From NCBI RefSeq assembly GCF_016908495.1, contig NZ_JAFBDZ010000003.1, forward strand, positions 62,001 to 126,000: a stretch of 64,000 nucleotides of DNA. Direction: 5' to 3'. A program made the position numbers and the translations under genes. The notes below the pieces were generated by a model. It worked only from the letters and a program-made list of their open reading frames with translations. It had not been told where the DNA came from and did no database searches. Shown piece after piece: positions 1 to 8,267 of the stretch; the stretch's first letter is position 1, and each line of letters starts with the position of its first letter. This DNA is from Rossellomorea pakistanensis (lineage in GTDB: Bacteria; Bacillota; Bacilli; Bacillales; Bacillaceae_B).

Positions 1-730
1 TTTTATTGGTGAAGATGGGACATTGTTTGTTACAAGTCTTTTGTTTATTATCAGTACAGCGTTTATGTATAGTATCCCTGTCAAATTATATTCAAATTTT
101 GCTTCGAATACAAAAATTCCCTTCCTCAAACAATTGAGTGAAGGCTGGACGGATGTGTGGAAAACATCTATTTTAAAGAAAATTTTTTTAGTCTATGCCC
201 TTGAATCGTTAGCTAGTGTCGTTTGGATTGCAGCGATTTTATATATTTATGTAGAAAGGCAACTGTTACAAGGCGAGGAATGGTGGGGGTTTATCAATAG
301 TGCCTTCTTTGCTGGATTAATTATAGCAAGTACGTTTATGCTTAAATGGCATCGACTTTTTGCAAATCGCCAGCCTCTAGTATTGATCACACTCATTACG
401 GCGATTCTCACTTTTTTATTTGGTTATAATGAAATTCCGTTTATGGCCCTGTTCATCTCCTTTTTCTTTGGATTATTTGATCAAACAAAGGTCATTCTCT
501 TACAAACCAATGTTCAAATGAGTATCAAACCAGAGCGTCTTGGGAAGGTATATGCTGCACAAGGAGCACTTACAACGTTGTTTTTTGCCATCGGCTCATT
601 AGCAGCTGGAGGGCTCGTGACATTCATTGGAGTTCAAGGGGTATTTGCATTATCAAGCAGCTTCCTTTTAATTGCTGTTATTCCTACAATGTTAATACAG
701 AATCAACTAATAAAAGAAACAGAGCGTTAA
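1..730 (+). CDS. MFS transporter, 3' part (5' end outside window)
   Basis: The reading frame is open from base 2 and stops at TAA 728-730, giving about 242 visible residues, so the start lies before the window. The visible part is a series of hydrophobic helices, matching the C-terminal half of a major facilitator superfamily exporter. A segment near residues 165-200 (NVQMSIKPERLGKVYAAQG, then a glycine-rich helix) matches the usual MFS pattern of a polar 'P..R.GRV' loop before a helix. Substrate cannot be told. A hairpin terminator follows at 741-766. The TTG at 23 is not needed as a start because the frame continues upstream. Confidence 0.85.
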   Translation, partial: FIGEDGTLFVTSLLFIISTAFMYSIPVKLYSNFASNTKIPFLKQLSEGWTDVWKTSILKKIFLVYALESLASVVWIAAILYIYVERQLLQGEEWWGFINSAFFAGLIIASTFMLKWHRLFANRQPLVLITLITAILTFLFGYNEIPFMALFISFFFGLFDQTKVILLQTNVQMSIKPERLGKVYAAQGALTTLFFAIGSLAAGGLVTFIGVQGVFALSSSFLLIAVIPTMLIQNQLIKETER

Positions 731-740
731 CTTCAATACG

Positions 741-766
741 ACGGACCCGGTTAGGGTTCGTTTTTT
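741..766 (+). terminator. Rho-independent terminator after the MFS gene
   Basis: ACGGACCC (741-748) pairs with GGGTTCGT (754-761), followed by a T run. Confidence 0.8.
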
Positions 767-774
767 CTATTGAA

Positions 775-1000
775 AAAACTTGTCGCTTCAAACAGCTCCG
801 CTTTTCATTGTCGAGCTCCGCCTCCTTGGGGCTCCAGTCATAAGTCAGTCAAGCCACAAGAAGCACTCTTCCTGGTGATTCGCCTTATGCTTGTCGGAGG
901 CCAACAGGGTGTTGGTCAGAATGGCGTTGCCACAGGACGTGGCGAACTTTGCCTTTCATCCTCCCCACGAGGCGCTTCCGCTTTTCTATTCATCTTTCGA
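775..1000. repeat. GC-rich dispersed intergenic repeat (Bacillus type)
   Basis: This stretch between the MFS gene and spoVR is richer in GC than its surroundings and full of short complementary pieces (GCTCCGC, GGGGCTCC, GGAGGCC, CACAGGACGTGGCG, GAGGCGCTTCCGCTTTTC). It resembles the long intergenic repeat common in Bacillaceae that ends in 'GCGCTTCCGCTTTT'. An 87-codon open frame through it (770-1033) has no family resemblance and no ribosome binding site, so it is not called as a gene. A second, different GC-rich repeat is at 29585-29700. Confidence 0.6.
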
Positions 1001-1047
1001 ATTTTTATTTCATACATTGTGATAAGAGTATAAAGGAGGACGAATTG

Positions 1048-2457
1048 ATGAGAGATGAGGATCAGAAGCAACTTCAGAATAGTATTGCGGAGATTACGGA
1101 AATCGCTAAAGGATTTGGACTAGACTTTTACCCGATGCGTTATGAAATCTGTCCTGCTGATATTATATATACATTTGGTGCTTATGGAATGCCGACAAGG
1201 TTTTCTCACTGGAGCTTTGGGAAGCAATTTCATAAAATGAAGCTTCACTACGATCTAGGGTTAAGTAAGATTTATGAACTCGTTATTAACTCAGATCCAT
1301 GCTATGCATTTCTTTTGGATTCCAACTCGTTGATTCAAAATAAATTAATTGTGGCCCACGTATTGGCTCACTGTGACTTCTTTAAGAACAATGTCCGTTT
1401 TCAGAATACTAAAAGGGATATGGTAGAAAGCATGTCCGCTACCGCAGAACGGATACGCCGTTATGAGATTGAACATGGAAAGCATGAAGTGGAGACATTT
1501 TTAGATGCTGTATTAGCAGTAGATGAGCATATTGATCCATCACTTATGAGACCGAAGCTAAGTTGGTCGATGGAAGATGTAGAGTGGGAGGAAGATCCAG
1601 CGAAGACCACCCCTTATGATGATTTATGGTCTCTTGATGAAAAGCCTAAAATCAAAGAAAGGAAAAAAGTAGTGAAAAAGTTTCCTCCTCAGCCGGAAAA
1701 AGATGTTCTTCTTTTTATTGAACAATACAGTCGGGAATTGACGGATTGGCAAAGGGATATCTTGACAATGATGAGAGAAGAAATGCTTTATTTCTGGCCA
1801 CAGTTAGAAACGAAGATTATGAATGAGGGATGGGCTTCTTTTTGGCATCAAAGAATCTTAAGGGAATTGGACTTAACGAGTGGTGAATCGCTTGAATTTG
1901 CGAAACTGAATGCTGGTGTAGTCCAACCCTCAAGAACGAGTATCAATCCTTATTATTTAGGACTAAAAATCTTTGAAGATATTGAAGAAAGATACAATAA
2001 CCCTTCTGAAGAAATGATGAGGCTTGGAGTTGAGCCAAATACAGGCCGGGAAAAAATATTTGAAGTGCGTGAAATTGAATCGGATATTTCATTCTTGCGA
2101 AATTATTTAAATAAAGACCTTGTTATGAGAGAAGATATGTATCTTTTCCAAAAGCAAGGGAAGGATTATAAAATTGTTGATAAGGAATGGGAAGCCGTTC
2201 GTGATCAGCTTGTAAATATGAGGGTTAACGGTGGATTCCCTTATATCACAGTCAATGATGGGGACTATATGAAAAACGGTGAGCTCTATTTGAAACATTG
2301 GTATGAAGGAATTGAGCTGGATATTAAATACCTTGAAAAAGTTCTCCCATATCTCCAGCAGCTCTGGGGAAGAACGGTACACATTGAAACGATGGTCGAG
2401 AGCCGGGAAATGTTATTTACGTACGATGGTAGAAGTGTTCAAAGGAAGTATTTATAA
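1048..2457 (+). CDS. spoVR: Stage V sporulation protein R (SpoVR family)
   Basis: The 469-residue product matches the SpoVR family in length and in conserved stretches such as [35 protein letters not shown] and the [13 protein letters not shown] segment. In B. subtilis the mother-cell protein SpoVR is needed for normal spore cortex formation; its biochemical activity is not settled. The start is ATG 1048, preceded by AAAGGAGGA at about 1032-1040; the frame is open further upstream into the repeat, but that part has no family similarity. The gene stands alone and ends in a good terminator. Confidence 0.95.
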   Translation: MRDEDQKQLQNSIAEITEIAKGFGLDFYPMRYEICPADIIYTFGAYGMPTRFSHWSFGKQFHKMKLHYDLGLSKIYELVINSDPCYAFLLDSNSLIQNKLIVAHVLAHCDFFKNNVRFQNTKRDMVESMSATAERIRRYEIEHGKHEVETFLDAVLAVDEHIDPSLMRPKLSWSMEDVEWEEDPAKTTPYDDLWSLDEKPKIKERKKVVKKFPPQPEKDVLLFIEQYSRELTDWQRDILTMMREEMLYFWPQLETKIMNEGWASFWHQRILRELDLTSGESLEFAKLNAGVVQPSRTSINPYYLGLKIFEDIEERYNNPSEEMMRLGVEPNTGREKIFEVREIESDISFLRNYLNKDLVMREDMYLFQKQGKDYKIVDKEWEAVRDQLVNMRVNGGFPYITVNDGDYMKNGELYLKHWYEGIELDIKYLEKVLPYLQQLWGRTVHIETMVESREMLFTYDGRSVQRKYL

Positions 2458-2462
2458 ATGGG

Positions 2463-2502
2463 AAGGGAGGAAACCAAGAATTAAGGTTTTCTCCCTTTTT
2501 TA
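2463..2502 (+). terminator. Terminator of spoVR
   Basis: AAGGGAGGAAACC (2463-2475) pairs with GGTTTTCTCCCTT (2485-2497), followed by Ts. Confidence 0.85.
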
Positions 2503-2572
2503 GGATAAAGGTTTGAACATTGCCATATGCAAAATGACAGTTTACGTTTTTTCCGCAGCACCCCTCTGCTTC

Positions 2573-3211
2573 TTAAAGCGGAAGGTTTCTTTCTGTACGA
2601 ACATTAGATAATAAATGGTTTTTCCATTTCGTACAATATAAGAAGGACATCTGAAATAAAGGACTTTGAATGAAGGTATAGATAAAGGTGAATACAAAAA
2701 CTGGCCCACCAATTAACCAGCCGACGACTAATACACAACTTTCCAAAAGAATTCTCACATTGCTAATAGATATTCCCGTCTTATCCGATATCGAAAGCAT
2801 AAATCCATCTCTCGGACCTGCTCCAAATCCTGAAGCAGAGTACATTCCTCCCCCAATCCCCATTAATATGATTCCTATCAAAAGCGTGATGATCTCTCCT
2901 ACTAGATGTGGAAATTGAGGAAAAACGTTTACCCATAGAAAAAAATCTACTAATGGACCAACAAGAAGGGCGTTAAGGAAAGTACCTATATGAAGATATT
3001 TACGATCAAGTATAAGAGAACCAATGATAAGCATTCCCCCAATCATGATGTTCCATGATCCGATGGTAAGCCCAATTTTCTCAAATAAGGCGATGTTCAA
3101 CACATCCCAAGGATGAATCCCCAAATGATGTACAGTGATGGCAATTGAGATTCCATAGCTAAAAATGATGAGACCCGTAAGTAAAAAGCCAAATTTAATT
3201 AAATGTGACAT
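2573..3211 (-). CDS. YczE/YyaS-family membrane protein
   Basis: A 212-residue, mostly hydrophobic protein with about five membrane helices. The segment GGGMYSASGFGAGPRDGFMLSI is the hallmark of the YczE/YyaS branch related to YitT proteins; the function of the family is not established. An in-frame ATG lies at 3226, but the codons after it contain GGAGAG, which sits at ideal distance before the ATG at 3211 (MSHLIKFGF), so 3211 is the probable start. It is one of three YitT/YczE-type proteins within 6 kb. Confidence 0.85.
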   Translation of the reverse strand: MSHLIKFGFLLTGLIIFSYGISIAITVHHLGIHPWDVLNIALFEKIGLTIGSWNIMIGGMLIIGSLILDRKYLHIGTFLNALLVGPLVDFFLWVNVFPQFPHLVGEIITLLIGIILMGIGGGMYSASGFGAGPRDGFMLSISDKTGISISNVRILLESCVLVVGWLIGGPVFVFTFIYTFIQSPLFQMSFLYCTKWKNHLLSNVRTERNLPL

Positions 3212-3437
3212 CTGCGTTCTCTCCATCTTGTAAGGGATTAGTAAACCTAATTTTGTATTAAGTGTACTTCAGTCTATTATAGAGTAGAAATAAGTATTTC
3301 GGGAAGGGAAATAATTCACGATAATGCATTTAGTTTGACCATGGAATGGGGGAAACTTATAATCAAACTAATATTAGTAGCTATGTAATATACTGATTTC
3401 TACTTCAATGGCTTTGGAAACGGAAGGAGAATCTCCT

Positions 3438-4055
3438 TTGAAATCTTATAAAGAGCTAGCAACCAGTGTTCAATTCATTGTAAAGAAAAGTGGGGTAGTT
3501 CTTGTCAGTAAAGACGACGCTTTAGAAACCGTTGGTTTGGGAAGAAGTGCTTATGTGTTCAAGATTGGTTCGACAAATAAAGTACTTAAAGTATTCTTTC
3601 CTCAATTTATTGAAACGGCAAAAGAGGAAGCTCAAATATATGAACAACTGCAGGGAAATAAATATTTTCCTATGCTTTTTGAAGCAGGAGTAGGGTATTT
3701 AGTTATTGAATATGTTGAAGGAACTACTTTATTTGACTGTTTAAGGAAAGGGATTTATATTTCTGAAGATATAATTATTGAAATTGATCACGCTTTGGAT
3801 ACAGCTAGATTAAAAGGATTGAATCCCTCTGACATCCATTTACGGAATATTTTGTTAACAAAAAAGGGAACGATTAAAATGATCGATGTGGCAAGGTATC
3901 GTCAAAATAAAGATTGTACGCAATGGGATGATCTTAAAAGAGTCTATCGTGATTATTATCTGAAAAGCTTTTTCCCCAAAAAAATCCCGGCATTTATTAT
4001 GAATACAATCGCTTTTTTCTACAAGAAAAAGTGGACCCCTGAATGGAGAAAGTAG
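3438..4055 (+). CDS. Small protein-kinase-fold protein
   Basis: A 205-residue protein carrying the core of a eukaryotic-type kinase fold. Counting from the proposed start: glycine-rich GLGRSA (33-38), a VAIK-like lysine K51 in KVLKVFF, a hinge at VIEYVEG (89-95), a catalytic-loop D132 with N137 (DIHLRN) and D150 in place of the DFG aspartate (MIDVA). All key residues are present, so it may be active; the C-lobe is very short, as in the reduced bacterial kinases of the YrzF/RIO-like kind. The start is judged to be TTG 3438, 7 bases after AAGGAGA (3424-3430); the ATG at 3408 has no such site. No partner gene is visible. Confidence 0.75.
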   Translation: MKSYKELATSVQFIVKKSGVVLVSKDDALETVGLGRSAYVFKIGSTNKVLKVFFPQFIETAKEEAQIYEQLQGNKYFPMLFEAGVGYLVIEYVEGTTLFDCLRKGIYISEDIIIEIDHALDTARLKGLNPSDIHLRNILLTKKGTIKMIDVARYRQNKDCTQWDDLKRVYRDYYLKSFFPKKIPAFIMNTIAFFYKKKWTPEWRK

Positions 4056-4069
4056 TGCTTTAACGCAGT

Positions 4070-4123
4070 GAGGGACGGTTCTCGAAGGCTTCACCGCGGT
4101 GAAGCCTTCGAGAACCGTCCCTC
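4070..4123. repeat. Perfect 54-bp palindrome (GGGACGGTTCTCG element 1)
   Basis: The sequence from GAGGGACGG to CCGTCCCTC is a perfect palindrome centred between 4096 and 4097, lying between two convergent genes. It shares its outer 14 bases (GGGACGGTTCTCGA) with a second palindrome at 19099-19148, while the inner parts differ. It can fold as one long hairpin and may end transcription from both sides, although it lacks a T run. Confidence 0.85.
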
Positions 4124-4129
4124 AGCGCT

Positions 4130-5620
4130 TTAGTGTGCTATAGAGCGATCAACGTATTCATTTAGTTTGTGTTTTAATTCCTTAACGCTTTTTTTATCTG
4201 ATAAAATATATAATATGTCCCCTTTGAGAATACTTGTTTCTCCGCTTGGAGTAATTAATGCTTCGTTTCGGATAATCGCATTGACAAGCACATTTTTGGG
4301 GAGTTCTAGGTTTTTCATTGTTTGACCGATAAGCTGGTTAGCTTCCTCTACATGATATTCAATCATTTCTGCATTGGCTTTCCCAATGGAAACAAGCTCT
4401 AATGTATGTGGAGGAGTTGTTTTATTGGGGCCAGTTAATTTTAATTTATTTGCTAGATAGACAATGGATGAACCTTGTATAAGGGCAGAACTCAATACAA
4501 TGAAAAATACATAATTAAAGATGACTTGACTATTCTCTACGTTTGAAATCATCGGAAATGTCGCAAGTACAATTGGAACTGCTCCTCGTAATCCAGCCCA
4601 CGCAATAAAAAGTTTTTCTTTATTTGTAAATTTAAAAAATGTCAGTGATAGATATACTGCAATAGGTCTTGCAATAAAGATAAGAATAAACGCAACTAAG
4701 AACCCTTTCCAAATTAAGGTCCAGTCCCAAAGCTGTGATGGAAATACAAGTAAACCGAGGATGACAAACATTAGGATTTGCATCATCCAGGCAAACCCCT
4801 CATTAAATCGAAGAATGGAATGACGATAGGTTAATTCCTTGTTCCCGATTACAAGTGCAGCAACATATACAGCGAGTAGTCCACTTGCATTAACCATAGC
4901 TGTCAGGCCGTAAGTTAAGATAGCGAAGGCTAAGGCAAATACCGGGTATAGACCACTAGAATCCAATGAGATCTTATTGATTGAATTGGAACCAATTTTA
5001 CCTAATATAAATCCAATCACTAACCCAATTCCCATCTGCCAGAAGAACGAACCAATTAATAAAGCAACATTTGATTCCTCCATAGTGATTAACTGTATAA
5101 AAGAAAGTGTCAAAAAGACTGCCATTGGATCATTCGTTCCTGACTCCGCTTCAAGTGTAGAGGCAAGCTTCTGTTTAACATTCTTACCAGATAAAGCTGC
5201 AAAAACCGCTGCAGCATCAGTTGAACCAACAATTGAACCAAGTAAAAATGCTACTAACCAGTCCATACCAAGAATGTATTTCGCAGCTAAAGCAACGATG
5301 GTGGTTGTTAGTAAAACACCGAGAGTTGCTAATGATAGGGAAGGATATGCGACCTTTTTAATGCTGCTCCACTTTGTCTGGAGACCACCTTCAAACAAAA
5401 TGACAATCAGTGCTAAGACACCTATTAGCTGAGCAATATTTGGATTATCGAAATAAATAATGTCTAGGATATCACTACCCATAATCATGCCAAGCATAAT
5501 GAAAAGTACAAGTGATGGGACACCAAGACGGGTAGAGAATTTTGTGGTAATGACCCCTAAGATTAGTAAAGTGGATAAAAGAAGAATAATGTAATCTGTA
5601 TCAAAATGATGAAGAAGCAT
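4130..5620 (-). CDS. Potassium/proton antiporter, CPA1 (NhaP/CvrA type) with RCK_C tail
   Basis: A 496-residue protein with about 12 membrane helices (residues 8-390) and a soluble C-terminal RCK_C/TrkA-C domain (about 405-488, containing LELPKNVLVNAIIRNEALITPSG and GDILYILSD). Motifs GSTDAAAVFAAL (132-143) and ESGTNDP (159-165, with the transport residues N163-D164) are typical of CPA1 cation/proton antiporters of the NhaP2/CvrA group. It probably exports K+ (or Na+) in exchange for protons; the RCK_C domain suggests control by a small ligand such as c-di-AMP, which is inference. Its start is preceded by AGGGGG. Confidence 0.9.
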   Translation of the reverse strand: MLLHHFDTDYIILLLSTLLILGVITTKFSTRLGVPSLVLFIMLGMIMGSDILDIIYFDNPNIAQLIGVLALIVILFEGGLQTKWSSIKKVAYPSLSLATLGVLLTTTIVALAAKYILGMDWLVAFLLGSIVGSTDAAAVFAALSGKNVKQKLASTLEAESGTNDPMAVFLTLSFIQLITMEESNVALLIGSFFWQMGIGLVIGFILGKIGSNSINKISLDSSGLYPVFALAFAILTYGLTAMVNASGLLAVYVAALVIGNKELTYRHSILRFNEGFAWMMQILMFVILGLLVFPSQLWDWTLIWKGFLVAFILIFIARPIAVYLSLTFFKFTNKEKLFIAWAGLRGAVPIVLATFPMISNVENSQVIFNYVFFIVLSSALIQGSSIVYLANKLKLTGPNKTTPPHTLELVSIGKANAEMIEYHVEEANQLIGQTMKNLELPKNVLVNAIIRNEALITPSGETSILKGDILYILSDKKSVKELKHKLNEYVDRSIAH

Positions 5621-5737
5621 GTGAACCCCCTATATACTATTTATGAAAATTTTATCATAACTAGACTCTATTCCTCAGCTATTATGCTCTTTAGCTTTTT
5701 CAAAATAAAAATGATCTAAATAAAGGAGGAGAATTTA

Positions 5738-6631
5738 TTGACCGGATTTGAACAGGAAGTATTAAAACAAATTAGTCATACAAAAATGACGAAATGGGCT
5801 GTTGTCAGAAGGTCTTTGTTTATCATTTTGGGAGCAGTATTAATGGCCGTTGGACTTGAGTTATTTTTAGTCCCTAATAAAGTATTAGATGGTGGAATCG
5901 TTGGAATAAGTATTATCTTATCCCATTTAATAGGATGGAAGTTAGGAATCTTTATTTTCTTTCTTAATATTCCTTTCTTTTTTATGGGCTATAAACAAAT
6001 TGGAAAAACATTTGCTCTCTCAACTTTCTTAGGAATAACCGTTTTATCAATCGGCACCACTCTCCTTCATAGTGTCCCAGGGTTTACCGATGATCTTCTG
6101 CTAGCAACTGTTTTTGGAGGAATAAGCATTGGCATTGGAATTGGGATTGTAATTCGGTATGGTGGGTCTCTTGATGGTACAGAGATTATGGCGATTCTTT
6201 TTAATAAAAAGATGCCTTTTTCTGTCGGTGAAATTATTATGATCATCAATATTTTTATTTTTATAATAGCAGGTTTTGTCTTTACTTGGGATCGTGCTAT
6301 GTATTCATTAATTGCTTACTTCATTGCCTTCAAAACAATTGATGTAGCTATTCAGGGCTTGGATGAGTCAAAGTTTGCTCTTGTTATAAGTGATCGTTCT
6401 AAAGATATGGGAGACGCTATATTAGCTCGATTAGGACGGGGCGTTACTTATTTGAATGGAGAAGGGGGATTTACAGGTGATGAGAAAAAGGTAATATTCT
6501 GTGTCATTACTCGTTTGGAGGAGGCGAAGCTTAAGTCGATTGTTGAAGATTATGATAAGAGTGCTTTTCTAGCTGTTGGGACTATTGCAGAGGTTCGAGG
6601 TGGAAGGTTTAAAAAGCGGGCCATTCACTAA
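5738..6631 (+). CDS. YitT family membrane protein (DUF161 plus DUF2179)
   Basis: The 297-residue product has five to six membrane helices with the two repeated LVPNKVLDGGIVGIS and IRYGGSLDGTEIMA motifs of the YitT family, then a soluble C-terminal DUF2179 domain (about 215-290: KFALVISDRSKDMGDAIL, VIFCVITRLEEAKLKSIV). The function of the family is unknown. The start is TTG 5738, with a perfect AAAGGAGGA 7 bases upstream; there is no ATG in that position. It ends in a terminator hairpin. Confidence 0.9.
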   Translation: MTGFEQEVLKQISHTKMTKWAVVRRSLFIILGAVLMAVGLELFLVPNKVLDGGIVGISIILSHLIGWKLGIFIFFLNIPFFFMGYKQIGKTFALSTFLGITVLSIGTTLLHSVPGFTDDLLLATVFGGISIGIGIGIVIRYGGSLDGTEIMAILFNKKMPFSVGEIIMIINIFIFIIAGFVFTWDRAMYSLIAYFIAFKTIDVAIQGLDESKFALVISDRSKDMGDAILARLGRGVTYLNGEGGFTGDEKKVIFCVITRLEEAKLKSIVEDYDKSAFLAVGTIAEVRGGRFKKRAIH

Positions 6632-6632
6632 G

Positions 6633-6678
6633 TTGCTTTCTATGGAAGAATCTAGAATAAATTTGGAAAGCAATTTTT
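6633..6678 (+). terminator. Terminator after the first yitT-type gene
   Basis: TTGCTTTC (6633-6640) pairs with GAAAGCAA (6666-6673), followed by Ts. Confidence 0.7.
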
Positions 6679-6727
6679 GCTCATAATAAAAAAATGACAG
6701 TAAATAACCTATAAAATGGAGTTTTTT

Positions 6728-7555
6728 ATGAGACCTAATATGATACTAAAATTTATTTTCATTTTTTTGTTAATGAGTAGTCATAGTCTTGAAGTTTCAG
6801 CAGATAACCTTCCTTATTCACTCGAGTCATTGGAGTGGGAAAAGGTAGACAAGATTATACCTAGAGATTCTAAGTTCACAGTTATTGACATAGAATCGGG
6901 TAAATCATTTGAAGTTCAGAGAAGAGCCGGGAGTAGTCATGCGGATGTACAGCCATTAACTAAAAAAGATACTAAAATGATGAAAAATATCTATGGGGGA
7001 AAGTGGAGTTGGAACCGAAGAGCGATCTTGGTCTTAGTTGATGATCAACTCATTGCTGCTTCTATGCATGGAATGCCACATGGGGCAGGGGCGCTTGACA
7101 ATAATTTTTCCGGTCATTTCTGTATTCATTTTAAGGGAAGTACCACCCATGGTTCACATAGGAAGGACCCTGCTCACCAACTTATGATATTAAAAGCAAG
7201 CCAAAAGCTAGACGAGTATTTATTTTATAGTGACCCAATTGAAATAATAAATGCTTTTTTTATTTCCATAAAAAATAAAGATGCTACGATCTTTAATAAA
7301 ATCATTCATCATCCAACCGTTCCGAAGAGTTTATCGAATAAGGTGAAAAAAATAGAAAATATTAAAATTTTGCAAACTCCTGAACTTACCCCAGAGGAAT
7401 ATTCGGGCTTCAACGTAATAGAGGTGCCTATTAAATTTGAGCTCAAACAAAAGGGAGTAAGAAAAGAAATCATTGAAGGGAACTTAGTCTTAATCAAAGA
7501 AGGGGGAGGAAATCAGTGGTATATTGATGGCAAAAGCTTAGCTGAATTATTATAG
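6728..7555 (+). CDS. Secreted protein with HGMPHG / HFCIHF motifs (L,D-transpeptidase-like?)
   Basis: The 275-residue product starts with a signal peptide (hydrophobic core about residues 5-17, likely cleavage near SADN at 24-27). The middle domain (about 35-150) carries H114-G-M-P-H118-G and H130-F-C132-I-H134-F followed by a further histidine H141; a cysteine with nearby histidines recalls the active site of L,D-transpeptidases (YkuD type), though the exact SHGC signature is absent. A C-terminal domain (about 165-275) looks like a small alpha+beta NTF2-like fold. The start is ATG 6728, 6 bases after GGAG (6718-6721), not the earlier ATG 6716. It lies between two YitT-family genes. The function is not known. 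Confidence 0.7.
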   Translation: MRPNMILKFIFIFLLMSSHSLEVSADNLPYSLESLEWEKVDKIIPRDSKFTVIDIESGKSFEVQRRAGSSHADVQPLTKKDTKMMKNIYGGKWSWNRRAILVLVDDQLIAASMHGMPHGAGALDNNFSGHFCIHFKGSTTHGSHRKDPAHQLMILKASQKLDEYLFYSDPIEIINAFFISIKNKDATIFNKIIHHPTVPKSLSNKVKKIENIKILQTPELTPEEYSGFNVIEVPIKFELKQKGVRKEIIEGNLVLIKEGGGNQWYIDGKSLAELL

Positions 7556-7626
7556 GATTTCTTCTAAATACTAAATCCCTCACATAAGTTAGTTGTAAAT
7601 GAACTGTGGACAAGGTGATACAGTAC

Positions 7627-8190
7627 ATGGAAAAACTTCTGGCAATTATTATTGGAGCCTTACTAGTGGGAATTGGTGTTAATGGGTTTTTGGTGCCTCA
7701 TCATTTACTTGATGGAGGAATGATCGGGCTAGGGCTTATTTTTCATTATTTTCTTGGGTATCCAACAGGCTTATGCATCCTCGTTCTAAGCATACCTTTA
7801 TATATCATTGCATGGATCTATGAACGGAACTATTTCTATCATGGTATTCATGGACTCATTTTAACGTCATTTAGTATAGATGTATTGGATTTTCTAAGAG
7901 AGCTTTTCTTCGTGCCTATTTTCCTAGGTGCGGCTATCGGTGGAATACTTGTAGGGGTCGGAATTGGGCTGATGCTTATATATGAAACAAGTACCGGTGG
8001 AACAGATATGATTGCTCAAATGTTGGCAAAAAGAGTTTCGATTAATGTTGGATGGCTTATCCTTTTCATCGATGGAATCATTGTTGTACTTGGTCTATCA
8101 GTCTTAGAGTGGAAACTATTTATGTATTCCTTAATCACTATTGTCTTTGTTGGAATATTGACAAGTATGACAGTTCGAGTGAAGCATTAA
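7627..8190 (+). CDS. YitT family membrane protein without DUF2179
   Basis: A 187-residue integral membrane protein with the family motifs FLVPHHLLDGGMIGLGLI and YETSTGGTDMIAQMLA, but ending after the last helix, so it lacks the soluble DUF2179 domain of its relative at 5738-6631. The start is ATG 7627, downstream of AAGGTGA (7611-7617); the GTG at 7606 overlaps that site and is unlikely. The function is unknown. Confidence 0.88.
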   Translation: MEKLLAIIIGALLVGIGVNGFLVPHHLLDGGMIGLGLIFHYFLGYPTGLCILVLSIPLYIIAWIYERNYFYHGIHGLILTSFSIDVLDFLRELFFVPIFLGAAIGGILVGVGIGLMLIYETSTGGTDMIAQMLAKRVSINVGWLILFIDGIIVVLGLSVLEWKLFMYSLITIVFVGILTSMTVRVKH

Positions 8191-8209
8191 TTCATCCTGA
8201 AAAAAATAA

Positions 8210-8261
8210 GTGAGTAGTGTTTAAATTAAGAGATCGACACTCTATAAGACTCACTACTCAC
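8210..8261. terminator. Inverted repeat between convergent genes
   Basis: GTGAGTAGTG (8210-8219) pairs with CACTACTCAC (8252-8261). It lies between the ends of the yitT-type gene and the ktr gene and probably stops transcription from either side. Confidence 0.65.
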
Positions 8262-8267
8262 CATTAA

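Noticed and set aside
770-1033. 87-codon frame between the MFS gene and spoVR
   Set aside because: It runs through a GC-rich dispersed repeat, has no ribosome site and no family likeness.
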